Assembly: GCA_015345905.1 (NCBI GenBank)
Contig: JADDTR010000022.1
Location: 62,001 to 126,000, forward strand
Origin: Aotearoamyces nothofagi
Lineage: Eukaryota > Ascomycota > Leotiomycetes > Leotiales > Tympanidaceae
Direction of reading: 5' to 3'
DNA length: 64,000 nt
The first letter of the stretch is position 1. Each line of letters opens with the position of its first letter. Under the pieces are notes generated by a model. It ran no database searches and had not been told where the DNA came from. It saw nothing but the letters and a program-made list of their open reading frames with translations. Positions 48,558 to 58,591 of this stretch are shown here, one piece after another. A program made the translations under genes and the position numbers.

Positions 48558-48798
48558 TATAAGGAAGGTACATGACTAATATATATGACCGGTCGGAGCT
48601 ATTGCCCTGACCTCCGACTACATGACTAATATATATACCACTTGAAGCTACAGCTCCAAGCTCCGACTATAGTACTACTACAGTAGCACCTCGCCTAAAA
48701 GAGGGGTATTTAGGAGCCCTGAGCTCCTAAAGCTTTCTGATTCCTTAAGAATCAGTTTATACACGTATTTGGTAATCCTTGGCCAATACGCTCTTACA
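48558..48798 (+). repeat. 3' LTR of the chromovirus
   Basis: 241 bases, the same length as the 5' LTR. I count about 24 differences between the two, roughly 10 percent, and all are transitions. It is preceded by a purine-rich CTAGGGGGAGAA tract, the expected plus-strand priming site. Confidence 0.95.
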
Positions 48799-49289
48799 AT
48801 AAGATATAGGAATAAGTTACTCTAGAGCTATATAACTGATCCTGCTTCTTCTCTCTTTTTCTTAAATCTGTTCTTTTGAATTTGATCTTGTCTTCAGCTT
48901 ACTGTTTTTTTATCTCCTGTTTTCTTCTCTCTTCTCTATATACAATTCTCCAAACCCAAGTCTAAAAACAGTATATACAATCTCCAAGACTTCTCTATCT
49001 CGAGAACCTTTTTTTTTTTTATATATATATTCAGAAAACTACTTGTTGAATAGACTTAGTAGATAGATAGATAGATAGATAGATATAGAAAGTAAATGTT
49101 AATAGTTAGTATATAACCTCTAGATAGAATTAGTAGAAGTACAAGGACAGTAGATGATTTATAGACTTTTTGGATATATATAGTTGGTTATAGGGATATA
49201 CTCTGTTTAGAAACGGTGAGTGGATAAGCAAGGAGAGAGAGGGAGAAGGGGGTCGGTTGGCAAAACTACTGGTACTGTATCTGAAGTCG

Positions 49290-49620
49290 GCGAAGATATA
49301 GTCAGCGAAGATATAGTCAGCGAAGATATAGTCAGCGAATCTACAGCTATCAAATCTACAGCTATCAAATCTACAGCCAGCGAATCTACAGTCTACAATC
49401 TACAGTCAGCGAATCTACAGCTATCAAATCTACAGCTATCAAATCTACAGTCATCAATCTACAGTCATCAATCTACAGCCATCAATCTACAGCCATCAAT
49501 CTACAGCTATCAAATCTACAGCCATCAAATCTACAACCAGCGAATCTACAGCCATCAAATCTACAGCCATCAAATCTACAGTCTACAATCTACAGCCATC
49601 AAATCTACAGTCAGCAAACC
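49290..49620. repeat. ATCTACAG minisatellite
   Basis: More than 20 tandem units of 12-16 bases centred on AATCTACAGCCATCA or AATCTACAGCTATCA, preceded by three GCGAAGATATAGTCA units. The 187-codon frame through it is only repeat translation. Confidence 0.92.
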
Positions 49621-50056
49621 AAAAAAAAAACATCCTATCCCATTCCTATCCCATCTCATCCCCCATCCGATTCCATCTCGGCTCATCTTACCTGCTATAC
49701 CATGGCTATGCCATCCCCTCCCTTCCTACAACAGCAGTCTTGCTCGGCGATACATGCCTCGTTTACAGTACGGTATCGACTAGTTAAACTGCCCCGCAAC
49801 AACACAGACCAGACCAGACCCCCTTCTTCTCTCTCTCTGATTTGTATTCTAGGCTCTCTCTCGCCTCTCGCTTGCCCCGAGAAGGATCAGAGAGTCCAGC
49901 GAGAGAGGGATGCCATCCAAGCTCCCAACAAGCACTACAATCCTCCCTCCATCGCTCCCTCCGTCGCTCCCTCCATCGCTCCAGCCTCGTGCAAGAGAGC
50001 ATTGCTGCCCAAGCCGTCGTCCAGCGCAGCCAGCAGCAGAGCCGGCCTTCCTCTCG

Positions 50057-50084
50057 CCAGCCAGCCAGCCAGCCAGCCAGCCAG
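50057..50084. repeat. CCAG tetranucleotide run
   Basis: Seven uninterrupted CCAG units in GC-rich spacer DNA; Ala-Ser-Gln-Pro frames on the plus strand come from it. Confidence 0.9.
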
Positions 50085-53000
50085 ACAGAGAGTTCCGGGT
50101 CCCGCTCCGCCTCCCGCATGCGCAGCCGCGTCTTGCGCGGCTGTGTTGTCGTGGGCAGGGCAGGGCAGCAGGGGGGGGGGGGGTGTCGATTCGCTGCAGC
50201 TTGGGGACGGGCGATCCAGTGGGCGCGCGCGCATGATGCTGGCGATTTGATTGCAGGCCGCGCTTCCCCCACGGTGAGAGAGAGAGAGAGAGAGAGAGAG
50301 GGTTGTGGGGGATGTGCAGGAGTGAGGATGCACAGGAGGAGGAGGAGGAGGGGTCTGCGTACGGAGACGTGCATGTTTTTGTTTCTGTGCTCGCAGTGGG
50401 CCCGCCTGTGTGAACGGGGGCTGGATCAGCTGATGGGCCTATCTTAGAGGACGGAGCCTCTTTGGGACGCAGGGTCGTCATTGTGAAGCATAACAATGCG
50501 TGGTGAGACGGGAGGCGGCTGCTACAAGCGGGTACGCGGGATAGTGCTAGAAGATGCTGCACTGTAGACGTCAAGCTACATTGGCATTACTTCATACTAC
50601 ATACAGCAGAAAACGTCTGTATCTGCCTCTTTCCATGCCCCCCCCCCTATTGAGGCAGCGTTATCAGATGCGAGATGCTTATACGGGTACGGGTACGGGG
50701 CGAGCCGTCCTCTGCCCGTCTGCTCGTCATTGGAATGGGGAATTGGACAATACACATTACCTCAGGATCACTGGCGACCGACATTGGCCTGCTGTACGGT
50801 TCCGGATTGGGATGGTCGATCGCACATCTCAAGGTGGAGTAGTATTCCGACAGACAATGCTCCTTGTCCCGTCCCATGTTATCAGGCGGATGGCAGCTTA
50901 GCAATATTTTATAGCAAAACGTTAGAGCAGAAGCTTAGCAACACTGTATTACTGTATAGCAAAGGCAGGATGCTATCAGAGCCAGGTCACTTACTCCCGT
51001 CCAGCCTCAGGCCCGATCAAGGAGCCCATCCATCCTCGTGCTGTAGAGAATTGAGACGAGGAAATGGCGAGAGGCAGCAGCCCGTGTGCGGCGGTTTCAG
51101 CATCGCAGTTCCCCGCAAAGCACGAGACTTGTCCATCGCAGCCGGCGTTGGTAGAAAGGCCCGACGTCTCAGCCAATCAACGGACCGACGGCCTGAGATG
51201 TAACATAGGAAGCATATCCGATTTGAAGGGCGAGCCTGCCAATGAGAAAATTTGCTTCGGCAAAAGCAACCCAAGCAGCAAAATGCTTCCCCTGCCCCGA
51301 GGAGATGGGTGCGTGTGGCAGGACAGCTTGGACCCCGATCAAGGGCAATGTCTTGCACGAGTCGGCCCACGAGGCCACAGCATGCGAACAGCAGCGTGTG
51401 GTGGCAGAGATGCTGGTTGTCCTTTCACTGGCTGGAGATGGACTGTAGAGATGGGCTGCAGAGATGGGCTACAGTGTGGCACCCAAGGCAGTTCGAGGCA
51501 ACCAGATCGCCTGCCTGCCGTGGCATCGCTGGCACCGCTGGCACCTTTAGCACCTCTGGCTGACGCGGAGACACGCGGAGACACGCGGAGGCCCGCGGAG
51601 GCCCGCGATATCTCGCCAGCCGATTGCACGGGCTCTCCAGCTGCCTCTTCTGGACCGCGCGAGGATTCGGGCGAGTGCCAGAGTCAGTCATGCTGGCACT
51701 GTCGGGTATCGAGAACAGACAATGGTGAGTTGCGGCCACACCGCCCGAAGCCCAGACCGCCGGCGAGTCAGCCAGACCACGGCCAAACAAGGCACGGCAC
51801 GGCATACACGTGCTGTGATACGTGCGCCGTGGAGGGGACATACAGTACAGACAGACCCGACGTCGAATAAGGTGCCACGGTGCCGTTGGCGCCGGCCGAG
51901 ATTTCCTAACCTGCATGGCACCTTGCATACACGCACCGGACAGGACAGGATGTACGGTACTGTACAGACAATACAGACTACAGTGCGGAAACCTGGTCGT
52001 CGTCGATTCGCGGGGGGCTTCTGTCACCGCCAGACTCGTGCGCAGAGGCTGTATGTGGACTGTGTGTAGAGCGATGGCACTGCGTCGTCACGGGCTGCCT
52101 GGGCGTAGGCAGAGTGGCCGTGACCATATACAGAACAGTACAGTACAGTACAGCACTTCGCCCGGGCTTTGTCAGGCACAGGGCCTCCAGGACAACCGAC
52201 AGCCGTGGAACCAGCGGCTGCTCTGCGGAAATGCTTCACCAGTAATTACAGCAATTACCGCATCTCGAGGAGCTCCCGAGCCGGCATGCGGAAGGAGTAC
52301 GAGCATGCAGGAGGATACCGAGTGTCGCGTGGGCGGTACTGTACTGTAGATTGACCAGGCACTGTACTGCACGGTACCGTATGTACTGTGCTGTACTGTG
52401 CTGTGCGGTGCCAGGGTTCAGCAAGCGACAGATCTAGGACGGGGATCGAGTGGAGTGACACGGGTGGCAGCCATGCATCCTCCTCGAGGCGCCTGGCGTC
52501 GTTGCTGGCAGGGTAGGGACAGCTAGACTATAGCTATAGCTATAGCCAATACAGGCAATGCTAGGGTCGTCATTCACTGTAGCGACGAGGCGGGCGGTAC
52601 AGGAAGAGGCCGCTGCAGCCGTGGGAGGGACGCTACACCCACGGCTACGCCCACGGCCTACGCCCACGGCTACGCCCACGCCCACGACCGCCAGCGCTGC
52701 TCACCGTGCTCGACGCCCTATCACGTCTATTTACAGTCCTCTAGGGCTCTCTACCGTCGCAGCGGCCCTGCCTGTGCCATGCAGCAGCAGTGGCTCCAGC
52801 ACAGTTCTATTTCTGCGCCGAGGCTGCCGTGCTGAGCAGCAGGCGCCAATGGGAAGCCAGCGACAGCGTACGAGCGCCGACCCGAGCCTGTTGGGTATGA
52901 ATTCGCAAGGCGGATGTTCTGTGTCGCGTCGTCGCGTCGTCGCGTCGTCGTGCCGTCGTGACCTGTAGCAGGGCCATCGATCCGGCCTCTGCCCGCGAAG

Positions 53001-54534
53001 CGCCTGGCACCCGGGAGGCATCGGAGCCGGAGCTCTGATCGAGCCGGCGTGCGGACGTGGACGGGCGATGGGCGATGGGCGATGGCGTCAAGCGGGATAG
53101 TGTCTGTCGACGGATGCTGTAGGATCGCTGGGGCTGGTCGGGCCGGGGGTTTCGTACATGGCTGGCAAGTGTCAACTCCGCCGCCTCGATAGCGTAACGG
53201 CACCGCGCACGCACTGTACTGTACTTGCCTCATGGCGAGCGCGGCTCTCCGGGAGCCGTGGAGGGGCGCAGAGAGGAGAGAGGCCTTGGAGCAGCATGGA
53301 ATGAGGAAGGCTCTGCCGCCGTCGATCTGAAGATCCGCACAGATGCTCGTTGCTCTTTGCTCGTTGCTCGTTGCTCTTTGCTCGTTCTGGCTGCACTCGA
53401 CCGTCGTGGCAGTGGGCAGCGATAGATAGTGGCAGTGGCAGCAGTAGCAAGTACACGTATCCGGTACTGCGACGTCGGGCGCCAGTGGCCAGCATGGCTG
53501 CTCAGTGATGTAGCGCTGTAGCGCTGTAGCGCTGTAGCAGCGTGTCTGGCGGCGCTGGCGGCGCTGGCATCGCCGGGGCGTGCGAGAGATGTCAGCGTGT
53601 CAGAAGGCTATCGGCGTGGGCCGCGGGGCTGTTCGGTGCAGGGCGCAGAAGCCCGAAGCCAGAGGACAGAAGCCAGAGGACAGAAGCCAGAAGCCGCCCA
53701 GCAGCCCAGCAGCCCAGCAGTCCAGCGCCCCAGCACCCCCTCCAGCACCCCCCCCCCCAGCACCCCTGTGCCCACCTTCCCACCCTCCCCTCCCGCCGCA
53801 GCCCAGCAGCCAGCCGCCACCCACCACCCAGATTTCCCTCCCGCCACAGACGAAGCCTGGCATCGCCTGCCGAGCCTGCATCGCTGCATCGCTGCAGCGA
53901 AGCACTTACTGCACCCACCGCACCCACCGCACCTTCTAGTCAGCCAAACGCCAGAATGCACGCCCTCGCCGCCCTCGCCCCCCCCCCCCAATAGTCCCCG
54001 TAGTCCCGTAGTCCCGCAGTCCCATAATCCCATAATCCCATATCCCGTCCGTATTCCCTATCCATCCATATCTCTCCGTCGACGCAATATCTCCACTGCC
54101 CTCAGGTCACTCCATTCTGCTTGCTCGACTGCCCGTGCTGTCCTGCTCGAGATCAGCTGCGCTGCTTTGTCGTCGATGACAGCGCTGTATTATTTATCTA
54201 TCTGTCCGCTCCATTGATTGATTGGATTGCCCTGATACCTATGCTTGCAACTCTACACGGCACTCCTATTTAATGCCAAGTGCCTGTCCACGGGCCATAT
54301 CCTCCACCGCTCGACCCTCACGCAGAGCAATGGCAAACGCGCAATCACAGCCTGCCGTCGTTGAATGAATGCTTCTTGCAACAGTTCCAGCAACCCTCCG
54401 ACACCCTCTGCCACGATAGCCTCCACCAGCCCCTTCAATATACTCGCCGCCCCTACATACACCGCTCACCCGTCTCTCCCGTCTTCCCTCGCCCACGATA
54501 CCCAGGTATCGTCATATTATTACACGCCTTCAAC

Positions 54535-56009
54535 ATGTCGCCACAAGTAATCCGTAGGATTGATGGCGAGCTGAGCGACAGTGTCAGGACCAGGAGTTCG
54601 AGGCACAGTGATGAATCCTACGACTCGCATAGTACTGCCCCGACATCCATAAACGAGAGTCCTCGGCCGTCGCCGCGGCCTTCGTTACAGCACGCGGTTA
54701 CAACAGCTCCCAGATATGCCTCCATCACATATGGTTCGGGCGTAATAGCGCCGTCGAAGACGCCTCCCTCTGGCCGTTCTTCAAGAGAGACTTATGCTTC
54801 CACCGACCCATCGGTGGACGAGCTCTACGACGAGCCCGAAGAGTACGATTACGAAGACTTCGAATACCAGCTTCCCGAGCCCAAGCAGCACGTGGCCAAG
54901 TTGGAAACAATAGCTTCCACCCCCCAAGAATTCGCGCAGTACTTCCCTTCCCAGCGGAGGTTATGCATACGCCATGACGAGACGACCCACGACGGCAACA
55001 TGAACCTGCGGGTAGATACAGAAGTTTCCGATGGATCTCAAAAGGCATATATGCAGCTCTTCCATTTGCGGATGCATGAGCTCAAGACCAGGCAATTCTC
55101 TCTACGAAGGTATTGTCGCGACTCTGGTCGGGAGGTATGCCACTCGGCTCGTAAATATACCTCGACTGCCCAGAGGCCAGGTCTCCAGCGCTCCATGAGC
55201 AACGCTCTCGCGAGTCTTCGCAGTAAGCCCGACTTCAAGCGTACAAACTCTGGAGGATCTGCAGCGCAACACCTGGTGCGCCAAGACAGTGGCTATGGAT
55301 CAGACGAAGATGAGGAGGATGAGATTGCATCGTGGATGGCTTCTGAGAAGAGTCCAACGCTGGCCTCTGCTCCGGTGGCGACGAATATTACGAAGCTCGA
55401 GTTCTCCAACTACGCACAGGTAGACGTCAAGAATCGCGGGGCTAAGCTCTCTAAGCGCTACGAGTTCGAATATTGGGGCTCGACATATAACTGGAAGCGC
55501 GTCTCGACAAAGGATGGGCTGGGCAAGTCAGTATCTTATCACCTATTCAAGGACAACACCGGAGCTCCGGTTGCTCATATCGTCCCCGAGCTACGCTCTC
55601 CAGCCCAAACTCGTGAAGAAGACGAGGCAGGCGGTTGGGTCCCTCCATGTAACATGTGGATCAGTGACCCAACTGTCCTGTCAGCGTTGACAGACGTTGC
55701 AGAGTAAGCAAAAATATAACCATATTTGACAGCAAAGTACTAACACCAGTCTGCAGCGTCATCGTCGCAACAGGTCTTATTGCTCTCGTCGATGACTGCA
55801 TCAAGCGACACTTCCGTCCTACGCCTAAGCCCAAGTTCAGTCTCCCTATGAGTCCATTGAAGATAGATATGGAGTTTGTGTCGCCGAAGGCTATGGTGGA
55901 CCACATGTTCCGAAGACGAAACTCGGCTTCGAGTGAAAAGAGTGGAAAGGATGGGCACGGCCACAAGCAAAGTCCGCTGCGATTTGCGAAACATGCCCAG
56001 GCCGCCTAG
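54535..56009 (+). CDS. unrecognised protein, likely conserved in fungi
   Basis: I do not recognise a known domain. Two exons (54535-55703, 55757-56009; 53-base intron) give 473 residues. Residues 1-95 are Ser/Pro-rich and disordered, followed by an acidic patch (DELYDEPEEYDYEDFEY). Two segments look folded. One is at about 130-215: EFAQYFPSQRRLCIRHDE, NMNLRVDTEV, AYMQLFHLRMHELKTRQFSL and RRYCRDSGREVCHS. The other is at about 280-395: TKLEFSNYAQVDVKNRG, RYEFEYWGSTYNWKR, SYHLFKDNTGAPVAHIVPE, PPCNMWISDPTVLSAL and VATGLIALVDDCIKRHF. The second is rich in alternating aromatics, as in a beta-sheet fold, and LIALVDDC crosses the splice. No signal peptide or membrane span stands out. The start is the first ATG after an upstream open stretch with no coding character. 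Confidence 0.75.
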
Positions 56010-57892
56010 CGGGCCTGGGATGGCGTTATAGAAGGAAGAAGATGGGCACATAACGGCGTTCACACATGGATGGGACATACCATGGACATTTACCACACAT
56101 ATAACCAACAGGATTGGAATCACCAGAGAATTGGCTCGGCACAGGACATGGGAACAGAACACTATCCAAGAGATGTACTTGCATAGAGCCACACCATACT
56201 CACAGATCGCATTTACCGTGGCGCTACAGCACAGCACAGCATATCATATAGCATGGCACGTATTTATTTATCGGACTCTTTCCTGAACTCTAGCAGTTCA
56301 CGACAAGGCGCTTGGGGGACGCAGGACCGGACAGGACATGACGGCTGAGGGATTGGGGAATTACATCTTTTTATGACTTGCAGAAAACCCACGAATCGAA
56401 CGTTATGACGACCCGACACATACAACTCTACTCTTTTACTTCTCGTCAAAGTCGAGGGGGTTTTTTTTGGGGGGGGGGGGGACGACGACGACGAGCGCAT
56501 CTCTCGATGCATCGGGGGGGAAGCTTTCTGCCTGTCTGTGTCTGTCCGTCTGGTCTCTGATGATTGGTTCCTCTTTTCCTCTTCTCTTTTTTTTTATTTT
56601 ATTGTTATTATTATTATTGATCAGCATCATCTGATGATATTAATCGATATAATCAACCGATAAATAAATAAATAAATAAGTAAATAATGAAATAAATAAT
56701 GAATAAATGAATGAATAAATAAGGTTTATAGATCTTGTCTATCTATCTGTCTGTCTGTCTGTCTGTCTAGATATCTTTCTATATAGCTAGTTAGCTAGCT
56801 AGCTAGTATCGAATAGAGATCTGTATATATATATAGCTCTCTTCTTCTATATCCTCTCTATATCCTCTCTATATCCTCTCTATATCCTCTCTATCTTCTC
56901 TTCTCTTTTCTATATCCTATATCTTCTCTTCTTTTCTATATCCTATATCTTCTCTTCTTTTCTATATCCTATATCTTCTCTTCTTTTCTATATCTCTTCT
57001 CTCTATCCCTTTTCTCTATCCCCCTTCTCTACCCCCCTTCTCTACCCCCTTCTCTATCTCCCTTCTCTATAACCAACCACTCACTCAACCAACCAACCAA
57101 CCATTTTTTTTTATTTAAAAAAACCTCTTCCTCCCGTCCTATCCCGTCCTGATACTACATACCTACATACATATACCTACATACATATATATCCTCGCAT
57201 ACGCACAGCACACGCACGACCGTATTTGCTTTTCTCACATACATGTACACATACTTGTACACATACATACATACACTTCTCTACGCTTCCCTGCCCTGCT
57301 CTGCGCTCTGAACGCGAGCGAGCGCAGGACGTGCGTGCTTGGTGGGGGTCGCCGAGTCTGGGGGGGGGGGGGCTGAGCTTGCCCAGAGTGGCTGGAGAAG
57401 GCGCTGTCGTCGGTGTGTGGCGGCGTCGTCGTCGTCGTCGTGCCGGACCCCGCTATCGCGAGCGCATTGGTTGGGTAGGGTTGGGGCTCGTGCTGCTGGG
57501 GGGGGGCGGAGTGGCGGTCTGTGGTTGTTGTGCTATGTGTCGTTTTGTGGCTGAGTCCATGTCTCTTATAGAGAGTTACGCATATGCTGGTTTCATTATA
57601 CCAGTCTAGTCAAGCAGTGGTATCCAACCAATCACTCAGTCACGTTACTCAAAACATCCTATAAGTCACAGAGGCGAGAGCACAATAGGCACAATTGAAG
57701 GAGCAAGGACAGAGGGTACAAAATCATCTCTTCTATATTCGTCCCTACGCAAAGCCTAGCCTCAGCCCAAGTTAAGCTCGTAATAGCCATGCTATTCTAA
57801 GCCGGCGACGAAGAATGGATTTCCAGACTTGGTCAAACAGAGGTTGAAGCTGGAGTGACAAGGCTGAGATGAAGATTGTAGAGATGAGGCGT
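56010..57892. other. intergenic region with simple repeats
   Basis: Between the convergent ends of the 54535 gene (+) and the FKBP gene (-). No gene seen. Holds G runs at about 56460-56480 and 57360-57372, and the simple-repeat block at 56.64-57.09 kb. Confidence 0.65.
56640..57090. repeat. simple-sequence block
   Basis: AAAT/GAAT tetranucleotides (56660-56722), TCTG units (56740-56768), CTAG units (56785-56806), then CTCTATATC units and about four copies of a TATATCCTATATCTTCTCTT unit, ending in TCTCTATCCCCCT repeats. Strongly pyrimidine-biased on the plus strand. Confidence 0.9.
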
Positions 57893-58591
57893 TTAGTCGA
57901 TCTTCTTGAGGTCGACGTCACTGGAGAGGTGTCTGTTAGTTTCTCATATAGTCAAATTGTAGGAGATATAGATGAGACTGGGTAGGTATGGCGGAGGATA
58001 TAAAGAGCTTACAAGATCAGATCGGCCTTGGGTGGGATGTGGCCTGGGAAACCTCTGTCTCCGTATGCGAAGTCGCTGGTGATGTCCAGAGTGGCCTTCT
58101 CGCCGACCTTCATGGTGACAACGCCCTCATCCCAGCCTGTGTGTTGTTAGTTATGAGGAATAGGGAATGTAGCATGTTATTTGCCAAGGGGGGCGGGGTG
58201 TCGAGAGCTTCGTGCGGCAGGCTGGCGTACCTTTGATAACCTGTCCGACGCCAATTCTAGTCTCGAAGTCGCCGCGGCCAACAGAGCTGTCGAATCTGCA
58301 AGGTGGAGTTAGTATTTTAATTGAAGATTGGAGCTTCAACATCGGAGCGGTGGTGAGGGGTAGGGTGACAATGAGCATGATGACGTACTGAGTGCCCTTG
58401 TTATCAGGCTTGCTGGTATCCTTCAAGTATCCAGTGTACTCAATAGTGACAGTATCGCCCTTCTTGGGGATGGCGCCAGATCCCTCTCTGAGGACAGTCT
58501 TTTGGACACCCATGATTGCAGCTGTAGAAGTGAAGCTTCGGAAGGTTGGAGTCGTAAGTGCTTTGGTAGCTAGTTTGGAGAGGCTGAACAT
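57893..58591 (-). CDS. FPR1: FKBP12-type peptidyl-prolyl isomerase, possible mitochondrial leader
   Basis: Catalyses proline cis-trans isomerisation and is the FK506/rapamycin receptor. Four minus-strand exons (58591-58389, 58295-58231, 58136-58013, 57920-57893; introns of about 92-94 bases) give 139 residues from the first ATG, or 113 from the second (58513). The core is canonical: GDTVTIEYTGYL, GTQFDSSVGRGDFE across the first splice, VIKGWDEGV across the second, then FAYGDRGFPG, IPPKADLIFDVDL and a C-terminal Asp. The 26 residues before the second Met (MFSLSKLATKALTTPTFRSF and a few more) are basic, Ser/Thr-rich and free of acids, the profile of a mitochondrial presequence. The gene could therefore give mitochondrial and cytosolic forms through alternative starts; that is an inference. 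Confidence 0.93.

Larger units (their letters stand above)
41134..48798 (+). mobile_element. Ty3/gypsy chromovirus LTR retrotransposon, broken
   Basis: Fossil LTR element of 7665 bases flanked by the 5-base target duplication ATAAG (41129-41133 and 48799-48803). The family is assigned from the order of parts: gag-like region (about 41.8-42.6 kb), protease-like segment near 43.1 kb, reverse transcriptase around 43.6-44.3 kb with the YLDN core near 44.07 kb, RNase H at about 44.5-44.9 kb, integrase zinc and core regions at about 45.1-46.0 kb, and a chromodomain at about 46.3-46.5 kb. Integrase after RNase H means Ty3/gypsy, and the chromodomain marks a chromovirus. A further 2 kb of unassigned sequence precedes a purine-rich tract next to the 3' LTR. 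The element is clearly dead, with several tens of breaks. The AT-shifted composition and all-transition LTR differences point to RIP, so divergence overstates its age. Confidence 0.93.
48804..54534. other. long gene-free, repeat-rich intergenic region
   Basis: 5.7 kb without a supportable gene. The left part (48.8-49.3 kb) is AT-rich, with a GATA run at 49062-49083. A 15-base minisatellite fills 49.29-49.62 kb. From 49.8 to 54.2 kb the DNA is GC-rich, with overlapping frames of 60-270 codons on all readings that lack domains, plus many short repeats: CCAG (50057-50084), GA (50276-50301), a G run near 50171, CCCACGGCTACG (52630-52690), GTCGTCGC (52920-52955) and GCTCGTTGCTCTTT (53346-53385). 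The right end holds the promoter of the 54535 gene. Confidence 0.6.

Noticed and set aside
49220-49783. 187-codon frame
   Set aside because: Reads through the ATCTACAG minisatellite; periodic Ser/Ile/Tyr/Asn composition only.
49842-50574. Overlapping frames of 108-241 codons on both strands
   Set aside because: Driven by CCAG, GA and poly-G simple repeats; mutually exclusive and domain-free.
53542-54217. Pro/Ala/Ser-rich frames up to 206 codons
   Set aside because: GC-rich low-complexity spacer with open frames on several readings and no domain.
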